This document shows, piece by piece, positions 19,301-29,500 of a DNA stretch of 64,000 nt (the first letter of the stretch is position 1; the number at the start of each line of letters is the position of its first letter). The stretch is from JBJXHC01 sp046160825 (lineage in GTDB: Bacteria > Bacteroidota > Ignavibacteria > UBA10030 > UBA6906). Both the position numbers and the translations under genes were made by a program. Below the pieces are notes generated by a model that did no database searches, had not been told where the DNA came from, and worked only from the letters and a program-made list of their open reading frames with translations. The stretch spans positions 16,023 to 80,022 of the forward strand of contig JBJXHC010000092.1 in the NCBI GenBank assembly GCA_046160825.1. The letters run 5' to 3'.

Positions 19301-22300
19301 AACATCTGGAAGCGTTGTGACACACCGGTTTCATATTTCACCTCTACCTCAAAATCAGTATCACTTGCCGGTTGCATAATGCGGGGAGAGAGGTTTCCAT
19401 TCACCCACACGTTGTGATCAACGCCGGCTGGGACACTCATTGAGAGCCAGGCATTCACAGTGCCTGTTCCCGTGATGGAAAGCGTTCCATCACCAAGCGG
19501 ATTGATGAATTGCCAAAGGGATGTGTTGAGTGTGTCAGCATTGAAATCATCGGACACGAGATTGGATGCTCCGCTCTTCGTGGTGAACGTCCCGATGGAT
19601 GTTTGCGATGTATTGTTGCTGCTATCGGAAGAAGAGACCCGATAGAAGTACGTCGTTGTCGGAGTCAGTCCACCGACATTCAATGAATGTTGCAGCGTGC
19701 GAGCCGGGTTGTTCACATTGCCGAGCTCCAGAGCTGCGGTGAGGCCATACTGAACAATACCCGTAGCCGGTTCGTCTGTTATCCAGGTAATCTGTCCTGA
19801 TGCAGAGTCCCTTGCAACCTGTACGTTGCTGATCACCGGTGGCAACGTATCGATCGTTGAGTTGCCGTCCTCAGGAACAATGGGCGATGCGGTATTGAAA
19901 AAGTAATCAAAGGATGCAGTATGTGCCGGTGGAGTCGGTCCGGCATTTCCCGAATACAAAGCAACGGAACTCACATTCATCGCATGACTGAATATCGTCC
20001 CACTTATCCATGTCGAGCCGTTGAGTGAATAGGCCTGGGTCCAGGTGTCACCCTCACGTTTCACTCTCATGTAGAGTGGTGTCGTCAGATTTGGTGCGAC
20101 AGATGTGTTGAGTCGGATATTTGAAGTGACTCCGGCAAAGCTCGCTCCGAGAATACGTGTTGATGTGCCGTCAGAATGGAACTCGAACCGGAGGAAATCG
20201 TCGTTATCCTGCTGCACGACCAGCCCTTGCAATTGGAATCGTTGGTTGACGCCCGTGAGGTACTTGAACTCAACTTCGAAATCGGCGTTGTTTGTATTCT
20301 GAACGACGCGTGGTGCGAACACTCCACCAGTGAAAACATCGTGCGTAATTCCTCCGGGAACCGATATTGTAACAGCGGCATCCTGGGTATTGGTTCCGCT
20401 CAAAGTGTATAGTGCATCCCCCCGAGGATTGACGAAAGACCAGGCACCGGAGAGACCAAACGCATTGAAATCATCAGAGATAATATTCGAGGGGAGGGAT
20501 GTTGTGAATATCGAATCTCCCGATTGAGAGGTATTGTTGTTTCCGTCAGATGAACTAATCCGGAAATGGTAGAGCGAGCCAGGAGACAGACCGGTCAAGA
20601 CCGTCTCATGCTGAGTGACAAGAGCAGGATTGCTGACAGTTCCATTCTCATATGCCGCTGTCGGTCCGTATGAAACACTGCTCGTTGCAGGTTCATTCGT
20701 TGTCCAGCGAACCGTGGCGTGTCCACTTGTTACGGATCTTGTAATATTACTGATGACAGGAGGTACATTTTCTCCAATAAATGTCGCGGTAACGCTACGA
20801 TTCCCGTTCATCGATATTGTCGTCGGATTTGTGTTGCCCGTGACATCGCCACTCCAAATATCAAATAACCATCCCGATATTGGCTGTGCCGTTAGCGTGA
20901 CGACTTGTCCCGTTGCATACGTGACTTGGTTTGGAGTTCGGAGAACGGATCCGCTTCCGACTGTCGTGATATTCAATGTGTGAGTCGTGTCCCCGACGGG
21001 TGTGACCGAAATATTTCCAATCAACACATCAACATGATGTGCGATGAGAAGTATGGAACCTGTTTGCGGGTCAGTGAGTGTTTCTTGTCCGGTGATGTCC
21101 CATGTCGCAGGTTCCGATTGTGCTTGCGGCCAGAACTTCATGCTATACCGTCCGCCGATGCCTGGAACGGTTTCCACACGCATTTTCATCATGTGCGGTA
21201 CATTGAGTGTCAGCACCTTGCCGGAGGAATCCTGATCACGGGTGATGAGGTTGTTGCCGAGCATGGTCAATCGATGATCGCCATTATTGCGCCAGCTATA
21301 CCAGCCGAGAGCACCGAGTGGGAGGTAGCCGGTCTTCGGTTGCTTGCCTGCGATGGGGCTATTGCTATGTCCCGGCCATCGCAAGATGAAGCCGATACCC
21401 GCACCGTTACTCGGCGGTCCGAATCCTGAAGAATCGATGCTCAACACCGTAACCGGCATGGTGACTTCATAATTTTCCCAATGCTGTTCCCCTATACCGA
21501 TGAGTCTGTCGTATCCAGGCTGCACAGGCTTCACATAGTTGCCTTGCATTGTCCACAAACCATCGACAACCTGAGCAACGTCCTGAATCCTGGCGGCGGT
21601 GTTCCAGTTGATGTTGTATGCCTGGGGCCATGATTGACCGGGAGTGTAGTTGACAATTACCGTCTCACGTCCAGTCGTGTTGAAACTGTCGAGGGCAGTA
21701 ATGATAATCTGATTGGCACCACTTACCAACGAACCGTACGGAATGTCGGCATTGAAATCGCCATCATGCGTAAGCCGCCGCGTATCGGGACCGATTGTCA
21801 GGTCCTTCTGAAGTCCACCATTTAATGAATACTTCAGCGAAACGAGACCATCGGGATCGGTGACATTACCGAGGATATTGATATCCGGGACGGGGTTGCC
21901 AATGTGCCCGAACGACTGCACATTTCCATACCACAATTCAATAATGGGAATCGTGGCGGTGAGGGTCGTTGCCGTGAAGGCATCGGATGTCCGCACGTTG
22001 CCGGTGGAGTCTGCACTGATAATGCGATAATAATAGAGCGTGTTCTGTTGGAGGCCTTGAAACAGAAGCGAATGCGCGAGGGATCTGTTTGAATGCGACA
22101 CTGAACCAAGCTCAAATACAGGAGTCAGACCGTAATCCACGCGACCAGTTGCAGGCTCATCCGTATTCCATGATATGGTGAGACCGAGTTGTGCCGGGGC
22201 GGATTGAACATTGCTGATGACGGGCGGACTTGGGTCAGCAGGAGCACTACCGTCTTCCGCAACGATCGGAGCGGATGTATTAAAGAAATAGTCAATGAGC

Positions 22301-24981
22301 GCGGTGAATGCAGGCGGCGTGCTACCGGCGTTCCCAACGAAGGGCCCAAGTGCGCTGACGTTCAGTGTATGATTGAATACAGCACCCGTGATCCACGTTG
22401 TTCCATTATATGAAAAAGACTGAGTCCACTGATTGCCAATACGTTTCACACGAAGGTACAGTGTGGTCGCGTGAATGATCGTTGTATCTTTTCTCGTCGT
22501 TGCAGTGTTGTTGGCAATACTTGCCGAGAAGAGCCGTGTCTTGTTGGAGTTTCTGACAAAATCAAATCTGATGAAGTTATTCACATCCTGCTGAATCAAA
22601 ATACCCTGTGCTTGATACTGGGCATTCATTTGTGCCTCGAACTTGACCTCTACCTCGAAGTCGCCGTTCGCCACAGTTTGCATCAGGCGTGGTGCATTCT
22701 TGTTTGTTGACCACAAATCATGCACAGTCCCTGCCGGCACTGAGATTTGTAAACGTGCGTTGGTGGTTCCAGCGCCTGTGAGTACAAGTCCTGCGTCACC
22801 AAGCGGATTCACAAACGTCCAGAGGTTGGTGTTGAGTGACAGAGTGTTGAAGTCATCTGATACCGGAACGCCTGGGGCTGGATTGACGGTCAGTGTTGCC
22901 AGGTTACTGCTGACAGAGCCGGCGCTATTTGAGACAATGCAACGATAATTTGTGCCATTGTCTGCAACTATTGTCGATGCGGTTGTATGCGATGTGTTTA
23001 TCGCTCCAGGAATGTTGACGCCATTCCTTTGCCACTGATAGGAAACAGGCTCTGTGCCGGTTGCGGCAACGAGGAAGACTGCGCTCTGTCCTGCGGTAAC
23101 GGTTTGGCTCAACGGATGCAATGTGATGAATGGTGGAACCGGGGTGCTGAGATTCGTTTCAGGCGCGCCGCTTGTTATCTGCAGGTCTTTATATGCTGCG
23201 CGTATTGTTTGCGTGGCCGGACCGAATGTTGAGTCGGGCGCAAAGCCGATAGTGAATGTCTGTGGAATGGCGGTCAGGTACCTTGTGCAGCATGGGTCCT
23301 GGCGGCCAAAACCGAACACGGTCATGTTACCGTCCATATGACGGAAGTAGTCAGGCTGCGTGTCTTCCTCGTGGTGAGCAACATAGAAGACCCGCTGCAT
23401 GGCGGCATCTCCAAAGTATGCCCATTCCTCGGAGGTCAGATCACCAAACCATGAAGTCGAAAGTGGTGTCCGTTGTCCGGTCGGGCGAACGACAAAGTCG
23501 GTTGCCGTATTGAGCGTCCCGCCGGGTGTTCCTTCATACAGAAACCAGTAATTAGCGTTACGCTTCAGCAATGTCATCCGTGCATATTCGGGATAGATAT
23601 CCCATACACATTCCCATCCGTTATCAAGGCTTGTTGTTCGGATGCGTGTCTTCAGCGGTCCCTGGCTTTCAATGGAGGATGTGGAGTTCACATAACCCGG
23701 ATGAAATACGTCACCAAGGTTTGGTACACCTCTGAATTCTCCCGCCGATCCACCGCCGGGTGTATACCCGACCCAATCATTGCCCTGTGTGTCCTCAATG
23801 CTGGCAAACCCACCGCCCAGTTTTTGATAGTAGTAGATTCCGCGCGGTGTTTCAATCTTTACGCTCGGCTGACCCTCATGTGCGACGTCATCAGTCACCA
23901 CCAACTGTGATGTGAACGAGGGCAAGGTGAATGATCCACCAGCCGTTGTCTCGAAATAAAAATGATAGTAGCGTTTGCCATTGGAGGGGGTGGACCCGTT
24001 CAGCAAGAATGCGAGCGTTCCTTTCGCGTTCGTGACGGCGTTGTACGTTGCGTCCTTGTCGAACTGAAACGGTACTGCCGGGTCGAGGATCGCTCCTGTA
24101 TTGGAGACTTCGATGACACGGATTGAATTCTCGGCGAATGTTCCACTCTGGCCCAATGAAGAGAGAAGTTGGGTGAAATTTAATTCAACTTCTGCAGGCT
24201 TATTACTGCGTGTGAACCCGTTGGCATTGATCTCTGTCGAAACTCTGAATCGCCACGCATTATTCCACCACGGTGCAGCTGGCAGAGGGTCTTCCGGCGT
24301 GATGCGTGAGGCAGTGTTGAAGAAATAATCGACGACACTGGTGAATGCGGGCACGGGACTTCCCGCATTGCCCGCAAATGGACCGACGGCAGTGACATTG
24401 AGTGTATGAGAATATGAAGCACCTGCAAGCCATGTGGTGCCATCGAAGGAATACGATTGCGTCCACTGATTGCCAAGCCGGCGAAGGCGAAGATAAATCG
24501 GAGTTCCGTTAGGGATTGCAGCGTTGTGTCGCACCGTTGGTGTTCCGTTGACAATACTGGCGGAGTGAATGCGAGTATCCGTTGCGGTCCGGTACACGTC
24601 GAACCGGAGATAGTTCGTCGTGTTTTGCTCAACGATAATCCCTTGGATCTGAAATCTTGAGTTTAGTACGGACTCGAATTTCGCCTCAACTTCAAAGTCC
24701 GTGTTGCTTGTCGGTTGCATGATACGTGCAGTGCCGTTGCTGCCACTCCACGCGTCGTGCGCTGTTCCTGCTGGAACAGCAATCTGAAGTTGTGCATCAG
24801 ACGTCCCATTTCCGACAAGCGTCAGTGTTGAAGGAGCGCCCGGATTGATAAACGTCCAGAGGCTCGTATTCAACGTCGATGCACTGAAGTCATCAGAGAC
24901 GACTTGACCGATCGCCTTTTCCATGGCTCCAAGAGAAACAACCACAGCAAATGCTGCGAGAATGTGTCTGCGCAATGTCAT
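16369..24981 (-). CDS. Giant secreted lectin / DUF2341 / Ig / FN3 / LamG protein with T9SS-type tail (protein D)
   Basis: 2870 aa from the ATG at 24981 (a TTG lies just before it). The signal peptide ends near AIGQVVSDDF. Modules in protein order, by position: lectin 1 (24905-24290), DUF2341-type module (24280-23150, starting PWWNNAWRFRV, with GFGRQDPCC), Ig (23140-22880), lectin 2 (22870-22245), FN3-like (22220-21940), spacer plus a second lectin-like fold (21930-20990), an InlB-like bacterial repeat with SGWLFDIWSGDVTG (20980-20770), FN3 (20765-20500), lectin 3 (20480-19860), FN3 (19850-19590), lectin 4 (19560-18935), six Ig-like domains (18930-17370), a LamG-like domain (YTFEEGSGT, 17365-16720) and a T9SS-type tail (QNFPNPFNPTTTIRYDLP). 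The order of parts overlaps that of protein A, which suggests module shuffling between the two. No enzyme motif is recognised; it is probably a surface adhesin or polysaccharide-binding scaffold. Confidence 0.9.
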   Translation of the reverse strand: MTLRRHILAAFAVVVSLGAMEKAIGQVVSDDFSASTLNTSLWTFINPGAPSTLTLVGNGTSDAQLQIAVPAGTAHDAWSGSNGTARIMQPTSNTDFEVEAKFESVLNSRFQIQGIIVEQNTTNYLRFDVYRTATDTRIHSASIVNGTPTVRHNAAIPNGTPIYLRLRRLGNQWTQSYSFDGTTWLAGASYSHTLNVTAVGPFAGNAGSPVPAFTSVVDYFFNTASRITPEDPLPAAPWWNNAWRFRVSTEINANGFTRSNKPAEVELNFTQLLSSLGQSGTFAENSIRVIEVSNTGAILDPAVPFQFDKDATYNAVTNAKGTLAFLLNGSTPSNGKRYYHFYFETTAGGSFTLPSFTSQLVVTDDVAHEGQPSVKIETPRGIYYYQKLGGGFASIEDTQGNDWVGYTPGGGSAGEFRGVPNLGDVFHPGYVNSTSSIESQGPLKTRIRTTSLDNGWECVWDIYPEYARMTLLKRNANYWFLYEGTPGGTLNTATDFVVRPTGQRTPLSTSWFGDLTSEEWAYFGDAAMQRVFYVAHHEEDTQPDYFRHMDGNMTVFGFGRQDPCCTRYLTAIPQTFTIGFAPDSTFGPATQTIRAAYKDLQITSGAPETNLSTPVPPFITLHPLSQTVTAGQSAVFLVAATGTEPVSYQWQRNGVNIPGAINTSHTTASTIVADNGTNYRCIVSNSAGSVSSNLATLTVNPAPGVPVSDDFNTLSLNTNLWTFVNPLGDAGLVLTGAGTTNARLQISVPAGTVHDLWSTNKNAPRLMQTVANGDFEVEVKFEAQMNAQYQAQGILIQQDVNNFIRFDFVRNSNKTRLFSASIANNTATTRKDTTIIHATTLYLRVKRIGNQWTQSFSYNGTTWITGAVFNHTLNVSALGPFVGNAGSTPPAFTALIDYFFNTSAPIVAEDGSAPADPSPPVISNVQSAPAQLGLTISWNTDEPATGRVDYGLTPVFELGSVSHSNRSLAHSLLFQGLQQNTLYYYRIISADSTGNVRTSDAFTATTLTATIPIIELWYGNVQSFGHIGNPVPDINILGNVTDPDGLVSLKYSLNGGLQKDLTIGPDTRRLTHDGDFNADIPYGSLVSGANQIIITALDSFNTTGRETVIVNYTPGQSWPQAYNINWNTAARIQDVAQVVDGLWTMQGNYVKPVQPGYDRLIGIGEQHWENYEVTMPVTVLSIDSSGFGPPSNGAGIGFILRWPGHSNSPIAGKQPKTGYLPLGALGWYSWRNNGDHRLTMLGNNLITRDQDSSGKVLTLNVPHMMKMRVETVPGIGGRYSMKFWPQAQSEPATWDITGQETLTDPQTGSILLIAHHVDVLIGNISVTPVGDTTHTLNITTVGSGSVLRTPNQVTYATGQVVTLTAQPISGWLFDIWSGDVTGNTNPTTISMNGNRSVTATFIGENVPPVISNITRSVTSGHATVRWTTNEPATSSVSYGPTAAYENGTVSNPALVTQHETVLTGLSPGSLYHFRISSSDGNNNTSQSGDSIFTTSLPSNIISDDFNAFGLSGAWSFVNPRGDALYTLSGTNTQDAAVTISVPGGITHDVFTGGVFAPRVVQNTNNADFEVEFKYLTGVNQRFQLQGLVVQQDNDDFLRFEFHSDGTSTRILGASFAGVTSNIRLNTSVAPNLTTPLYMRVKREGDTWTQAYSLNGSTWISGTIFSHAMNVSSVALYSGNAGPTPPAHTASFDYFFNTASPIVPEDGNSTIDTLPPVISNVQVARDSASGQITWITDEPATGIVQYGLTAALELGNVNNPARTLQHSLNVGGLTPTTTYFYRVSSSDSSNNTSQTSIGTFTTKSGASNLVSDDFNADTLNTSLWQFINPLGDGTLSITGTGTVNAWLSMSVPAGVDHNVWVNGNLSPRIMQPASDTDFEVEVKYETGVSQRFQMLGVAVEQDTNDFIRFEFHSDGTTTRLFVASLINGAPTIRVNSSIAPNGTFPLYMRVRRADDSLRVFYSLNGTTWTSGASFIHPLSVTKVGAFVGNTGTAIPAHAGSLDYFFNTTSPKIPEDAGIAIPVSIVQQPVDQIVAPGQRGTFMVRATGIPVPSFQWQKNGININGATDSNYTTAIATLGDSGAVFTCRVTNILGAVTSSLARLHVHTPPSIITHPVGLAIAPGQTATYTVAAAGSTPLSYQWQKNGVDISGATAASYTTPPVTMADSGSAFRCIVSNTVGTATSNPAALLVKLAPSIAIHPVDRFAADGETALFSVFATGATPLSYQWQKNNTDIPGANSPNYTTPYNSLSDSGSAFRCVVTNPVGSATSNAAILHVQTVPVIVQAPVNDSVAAGQIATFTVVASGSAPLAYQWQRNSLNIDGATNPTYATPPVTAADSGATYRCKVTNAVGNVVSSNALLLVLIPPTVTTQPANKLVALGQTARFQIGISGTFPFTFQWQKNGVDIPGATLLAYTTPPTTVADSGTQFRCRVRNSVGETFSNVAYLDVSSPPTIVTQPINRSVAAGQTATFSIVATGTAPLAYQWTKNGVNISGATSTTYTTPAATISDNGALFRCKVSNWVKLVTSDSAKLTVTGPSRVTANLQVLYTFEEGSGTTINDVSGVGTPLNLTVGSAGAVAWSAGKLTVNTSTTLLTPGAATKLITACQASSQITIEAWIKPTNITQTGPAHIVALASGNSNRNVVMGQSATRYETFLRTSSTGNTGTTQQAPLNSATTLLTHVVYTRDASGNVRTYVNGTQVATGTLSGTFSTWNTTYRLGLANEPGGSRTWLGEYHLVAAYSRALTQAEVTQNFSAGANGSSPLPSMAGGSDEMTNDRLQNGLPMEFALHQNFPNPFNPTTTIRYDLPEAGQVSIVLYNVLGQEVRTIVEGYHNGGFHQVRIDGHDLASGVYVYRIQAGEYVSTKKLMLLK

Positions 24982-25271
24982 CAATCATTCACCATTTGTC
25001 ATCAAGTGTTCACCACCATGAAAGGACATCATTAAGCGTTAGATCGAGCTATGATCAAGAATAACTTGCAGAAACCGGAAAGCCTCTTCACCTCATACGT
25101 TTGCCGATGTAGCAACGATTAAGGGATGGCTGAATTTTTTAGATTGCTTTTACTTTATCTTTAGGAGTGGATCGGGGAGGACAAACACGGCCGTCCCCCT
25201 AGAAGGCCGCTTGAAATATAGCTAAAACTCATGCTGAACAAAAGTGATGGTCAATACACGTTGTGCGTTTC

Positions 25272-26498
25272 TCACACGGGGAGAAGCTTTGCTGTGATAC
25301 CAAGACGATTGAGCTCTTTCTGGATCTCGGGACAATAGATCGGGTTCATCACGACGACTATCTCAGGCTTGTATTCCCGCAAGAATTCGGGGCTTACGAT
25401 TTCCTGACCGGTTCCTGCCATAAATGTACCATGTTTGAAAGGGTTGATATCGACAGCATATTCGATCTCGTCGGTAATTCCTAATGTTGTTAGAAATGCG
25501 ACTCCCTTCGATCCGCCTCCCCAAATCACGGCTTTCTGGCCTTTCTGCTTAATGTCTGAAAGTACGTTCCGCCAGCGGTTCAGCGTCGGTTGAATGTTGC
25601 TGGCATAGAACTCTACATCCTTGCGGAGGCTCTCCATGTCATTCTCAGCCGCAATAGGAGGCGTTGGAATTCCCTTTGCCGGGCGTGCTTCGATCATGAG
25701 ATATTGATCATCATACTCGGTTGCAAGTTGTACCACATCAAATCCGGCTTTGCGAAACAACCGACCGAGTGAACCCGGACTGAAGTATGAGCAGTGTTCA
25801 TAGTACACATCCCAGAAACCAATATCGCGCAGAACTCGTGTAACATCCGGAATCTGGAAAAAGACAATCGTATCATGTCTGTCTCCAATGGAACGTCGCA
25901 CCATCTTCACAAATTCTTCGGTGTTCTGGATGTGTTCCAGAGTCATCTTACAGCAGACGAAATCCGCCTGGTAATTCGTATACTTCTCCGAATAGAAGTC
26001 CACGATGAACTTGACCTTGTCCTTGGCTGCGCTTGTATTGCGTTCAGGGATGTACGCCGGATCGAATCCGACACCACGGTTGTTTCCGATCTCACAGAGC
26101 ATGCTCAGAAATTCACCCTTGCCACATCCGATTTCAATAATATCCTTGTTACGAAGATTGTAGCGTTCGATCAACCGTGTAGCGAGATTCCGGTGGAACG
26201 TACTGAACGTCTCGGAAAAGCCCTGAGTCTCTTCATATTTCTGTGAATACTCGTGCATGGCTGGATCGAATGCAAGGTTTGAGATGAATCCACATGAAGC
26301 ACAAAATCCGAGTGCGATATCTCCTCGGCGGAATGTGATCGCTTCCTCACGCGTGTCCATCAAAAGAACGCTGTGGACCGGAACGTTGCGGACTTCGTTG
26401 AAAATCTCAACCTTACTCGACCCGCAACTTGGACATGCCTGCAAACGGAGGATGATCGACTCGGTGTTGTCGGATTGGGCTGTTGGTAATTGCATCAT
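25272..26498 (-). CDS. SAM-dependent sugar C-methyltransferase (MTase 1)
   Basis: 408 aa from the ATG at 26498; AAGGA sits at a good distance from this codon but too close to the ATG at 26504. The layout is that of TylC3/EvaC/NovU-type sugar C-methyltransferases: an N-terminal zinc-binding domain (C-x-x-C at about 22/25 and 66/69), a central SAM-binding Rossmann domain (EIGCGKGEF at about 122) and a C-terminal domain with a GGGSKGVAFL nucleotide-binding-like loop. The catalytic Y-Y-E-H motif (about 232-235) is intact. Such enzymes methylate a carbon of a keto-deoxy-sugar nucleotide, often CDP- or dTDP-linked. The gene starts 33 bases after giant gene E and must be read from E's transcript unless a promoter lies inside E. 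This suggests a link between that secreted protein and a methylated glycan, but the substrate cannot be read from sequence. Confidence 0.87.
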   Translation of the reverse strand: MMQLPTAQSDNTESIILRLQACPSCGSSKVEIFNEVRNVPVHSVLLMDTREEAITFRRGDIALGFCASCGFISNLAFDPAMHEYSQKYEETQGFSETFSTFHRNLATRLIERYNLRNKDIIEIGCGKGEFLSMLCEIGNNRGVGFDPAYIPERNTSAAKDKVKFIVDFYSEKYTNYQADFVCCKMTLEHIQNTEEFVKMVRRSIGDRHDTIVFFQIPDVTRVLRDIGFWDVYYEHCSYFSPGSLGRLFRKAGFDVVQLATEYDDQYLMIEARPAKGIPTPPIAAENDMESLRKDVEFYASNIQPTLNRWRNVLSDIKQKGQKAVIWGGGSKGVAFLTTLGITDEIEYAVDINPFKHGTFMAGTGQEIVSPEFLREYKPEIVVVMNPIYCPEIQKELNRLGITAKLLPV

Positions 26499-26531
26499 GT
26501 GCATTTTCCTTGTGTAAGTGAAACCAAAAGT

Positions 26532-29500
26532 CTATGGAACTTGGGAAACCATACCGCTGTTTGTCCGCCAATGGAAATTCAGGTCGAGTGCATCAATACC
26601 GCCATCGAGATTGAAATCACCGGACTTGACGTAGGACCATGTGGTGCCGTTTTGGGTGCGCCACACGGTTTCCCGATCTGTCGCGTTGATGCTTCCATTG
26701 GCATTGCCATCGCCTGATCGCATTCCAAAGACACCGGTTTCCAATTCCCGCATCGCCGCTGTACCGAATGTCTGTGACTGGCCGGTGCTGAAATCGTACA
26801 GGCTGCTTGATCCGTGGAGCGCAATCGGGGTTGCTGTCATAACGGAAAGGTGGTTGCGATGACGCAGCACCACAAAGTAATTCCCCGCCATAATATTCTC
26901 GAACCGCACAGGGCCGCTGCCGCTTGTATCAACAATGGAACCGTCGCTCAAGATAAACGCGGCGCGCCGACCCATCACTGTCGTTGAATCGATTGCAGAG
27001 CGAATCTCCAGCAACATCCAATCAACGACTCCCGCCGGAATGCCGCTGACGGTTTCCGATCCGGCGTAGTTCCAGGGAGATTGACCGTAAGGTTGAAGTT
27101 GTGGGATCCCGTCAAGTGCATTCATATCTGTCTTCATGGAATCACCCGAAGGATCATACGGCCCCTGGAGGAAGGCCTTGAGCGACACGAACATCGGTGG
27201 AATGACAGCGAGTTCGAATGTTGCCGTGATGGATGTGTCACCATTCATGACGACGATAATCGGATTTGTCGTTCCTGTCACGCCTCCGGTCCAACCCGTA
27301 AACACCCAGCCGGAGTCCGGAATAGCAGTGAGGGTAACAGAGTCCCCGGCAATGTAGTATGCCTGATCGGGGTTCTTTGATACGCTTCCATTGCCGACAA
27401 TTGCAACGCTCAATGTCTCCGGAATCAAGGTGGTTACCTGGAAGTTACTGGAGACCGTTGCATTACTCGCTGTATCTGTCGCGGTAACACGGAAATTATA
27501 CGTCGTACCCGTCAACAATCCGATGACATTCAGCGTGTGGGAGAATATCTCGTTCGTATCGCTCACCGGCCCGAGTTCATAGCTCATTGTTTGTCCGTAT
27601 TGCAACAAAGATCGCGAAGGCTCGTTGGTATCCCAGCTTACATCAAACCCGTTGACTGACGGAACAGTTTGCACATTGCTGATGATTGGGGGAACTATAT
27701 CCATGCTCGCGACGCCGCCATCTTCCGGGTTGATGGGCGAACGGGTGTTGAAGAAATAATCAATCTTTCCTGTGTGTGCGGGAACCGTTGCAGGTGTGGA
27801 ATTCGTATTGCCAATAAATGCGCCGATAGAGTCTACCGCGAGGGTGTAGCTGAACGATCCTGCCGTTACCCACGTTGAGCCGCTATTGGTTGAATAGGTT
27901 TGCGTCCAAAGATTTCCCTCTCGTCGTACACGCATGAGCATGGGAGGAGGGACGCTTGCATTCGGCCCGATCGTAACATTCACGCGTGTTGTTGGTGTCC
28001 CGCTGGCGAAACTTGCGGCGAAAATTTTTGCATTTGTCCCGTCCGAATTGAAATCGAACCGGATGTAGATCGTCGGACTCTGCTCCACCAGAATGCCTTG
28101 AAGCTGGAAGCGGGTATTCACGCGTGAATCGAATTTCACCTCCACTTCAAAATCCGTGTTGTTGGATGCTTGCATCAATCTGGGTGCGAAATTTCCCCCC
28201 GTCCAGGGCTCATGCGAGATTCCTCCGGGTACGGCAATGCGCGACCATGCACTGTCCGTATTTGTATTCACAAGGGCAAGTGCAGCATCGTTCCGCGGAT
28301 TGATAAATGTCCATGCCGGATTGATAAAAAACGAATTGAAGTCATCCGATACGATTGTTGAGGCTGGCCCCGTGGTGAACGTCAAGTCATTCGAATTCGT
28401 GAGGTTGTCAGCCGAGTCGGAGGATGAAACCCTGAAATGGTATAGGACCGCCGGATTCAGGTTCTTAAGAATAATTGAATGCGAGGTCTTAAGTACAGTA
28501 TCGGTGACGGTTCCGTTCGCGTATGCGATCGTTGGTCCGAATGAGATACTGCTTGTTGCCACTTCATTCGTTGTCCATGTTACCGTTGCGGTCGTTCCTG
28601 TGGTCGATGTCTGGATATTGCTTATGGTCGGCGGAATCGGATCGGGAGTGAATCCGCTGTCCTCAGGAACGATTGGGGATCGAGTATTGAAGAAATAGTC
28701 GATCCGCCCCGTATGCGCCGGTGTGGATGCCGACGTGGTGTGTGTGTTCCCGATAAATGCACCGACAGAATCCACGGCAATGATGTGTGTAAATGAGCCG
28801 GAAACCACCCAAGACGATCCGCTGTTTGTTGAATACGATTGCGTCCAAATGTTCCCCTCACGGCGTACACGCATCAAGATGGGGGCTGCGACAGCGGAAC
28901 TTGTGCCAATCGTTGTATTGACAAAGGTTGTTCCGGTCGTGCCGACGATACTCCCCGCAAACGCTTTGGTGCTCGTTCCATCCGAATTGAAATCGAAACG
29001 CAGGTAGTGCGTTGGGCTTTGTTCGACCAGGATACCTTCGAGCTGGAAGCGTTGTGTGACCTTTGTGTCGAATTTTACTTCGACTTCAAAATCAGTGTTG
29101 TTGGCCGCCTGCATAACACGTGGTCCGAAGTTGCCACCCGTCCAGGGTTCGTGTGTGATGCCACCGGGTACCACAATCCTCAGTGCCGCACTGTCCGTGT
29201 TGGCATTCACCAACGAGTGTGTCGCATCGTTACGCGGATTGAAGTATGTCCAGAGTAACGAATCAAGGAAGAACGCATTAAAATCATCTGAAACGACTGT
29301 CGAAGCTGCTCCAGTGATGAATGTCGAATCGTTTGAATTTGTCACGTTGTCGCTCGAATCGGCTGAAGAAACACGGAAGTGATACGTGGATGCCGGATTA
29401 AGATTCTTTACCAGCATGGCATGTGAAGTCTTGAGCACGGTGTCGCTCGCCGTTCCATTTTCATACGAACTACTCGGTCCGAATGAGACGTTGCTTGTCG

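Noticed and set aside
1..25000. Many repeated short segments in the giant genes, considered as a CRISPR array or mobile repeats
   Set aside because: The repeats are in-frame protein domains of about 80 to 200 residues with variable DNA, without uniform spacers or terminal inverted repeats.
25170..25215. An imperfect GC-rich hairpin downstream of MTase 1, considered as a terminator
   Set aside because: The arms pair only with a bulge and there is no T-run on the minus strand, so I did not list it.
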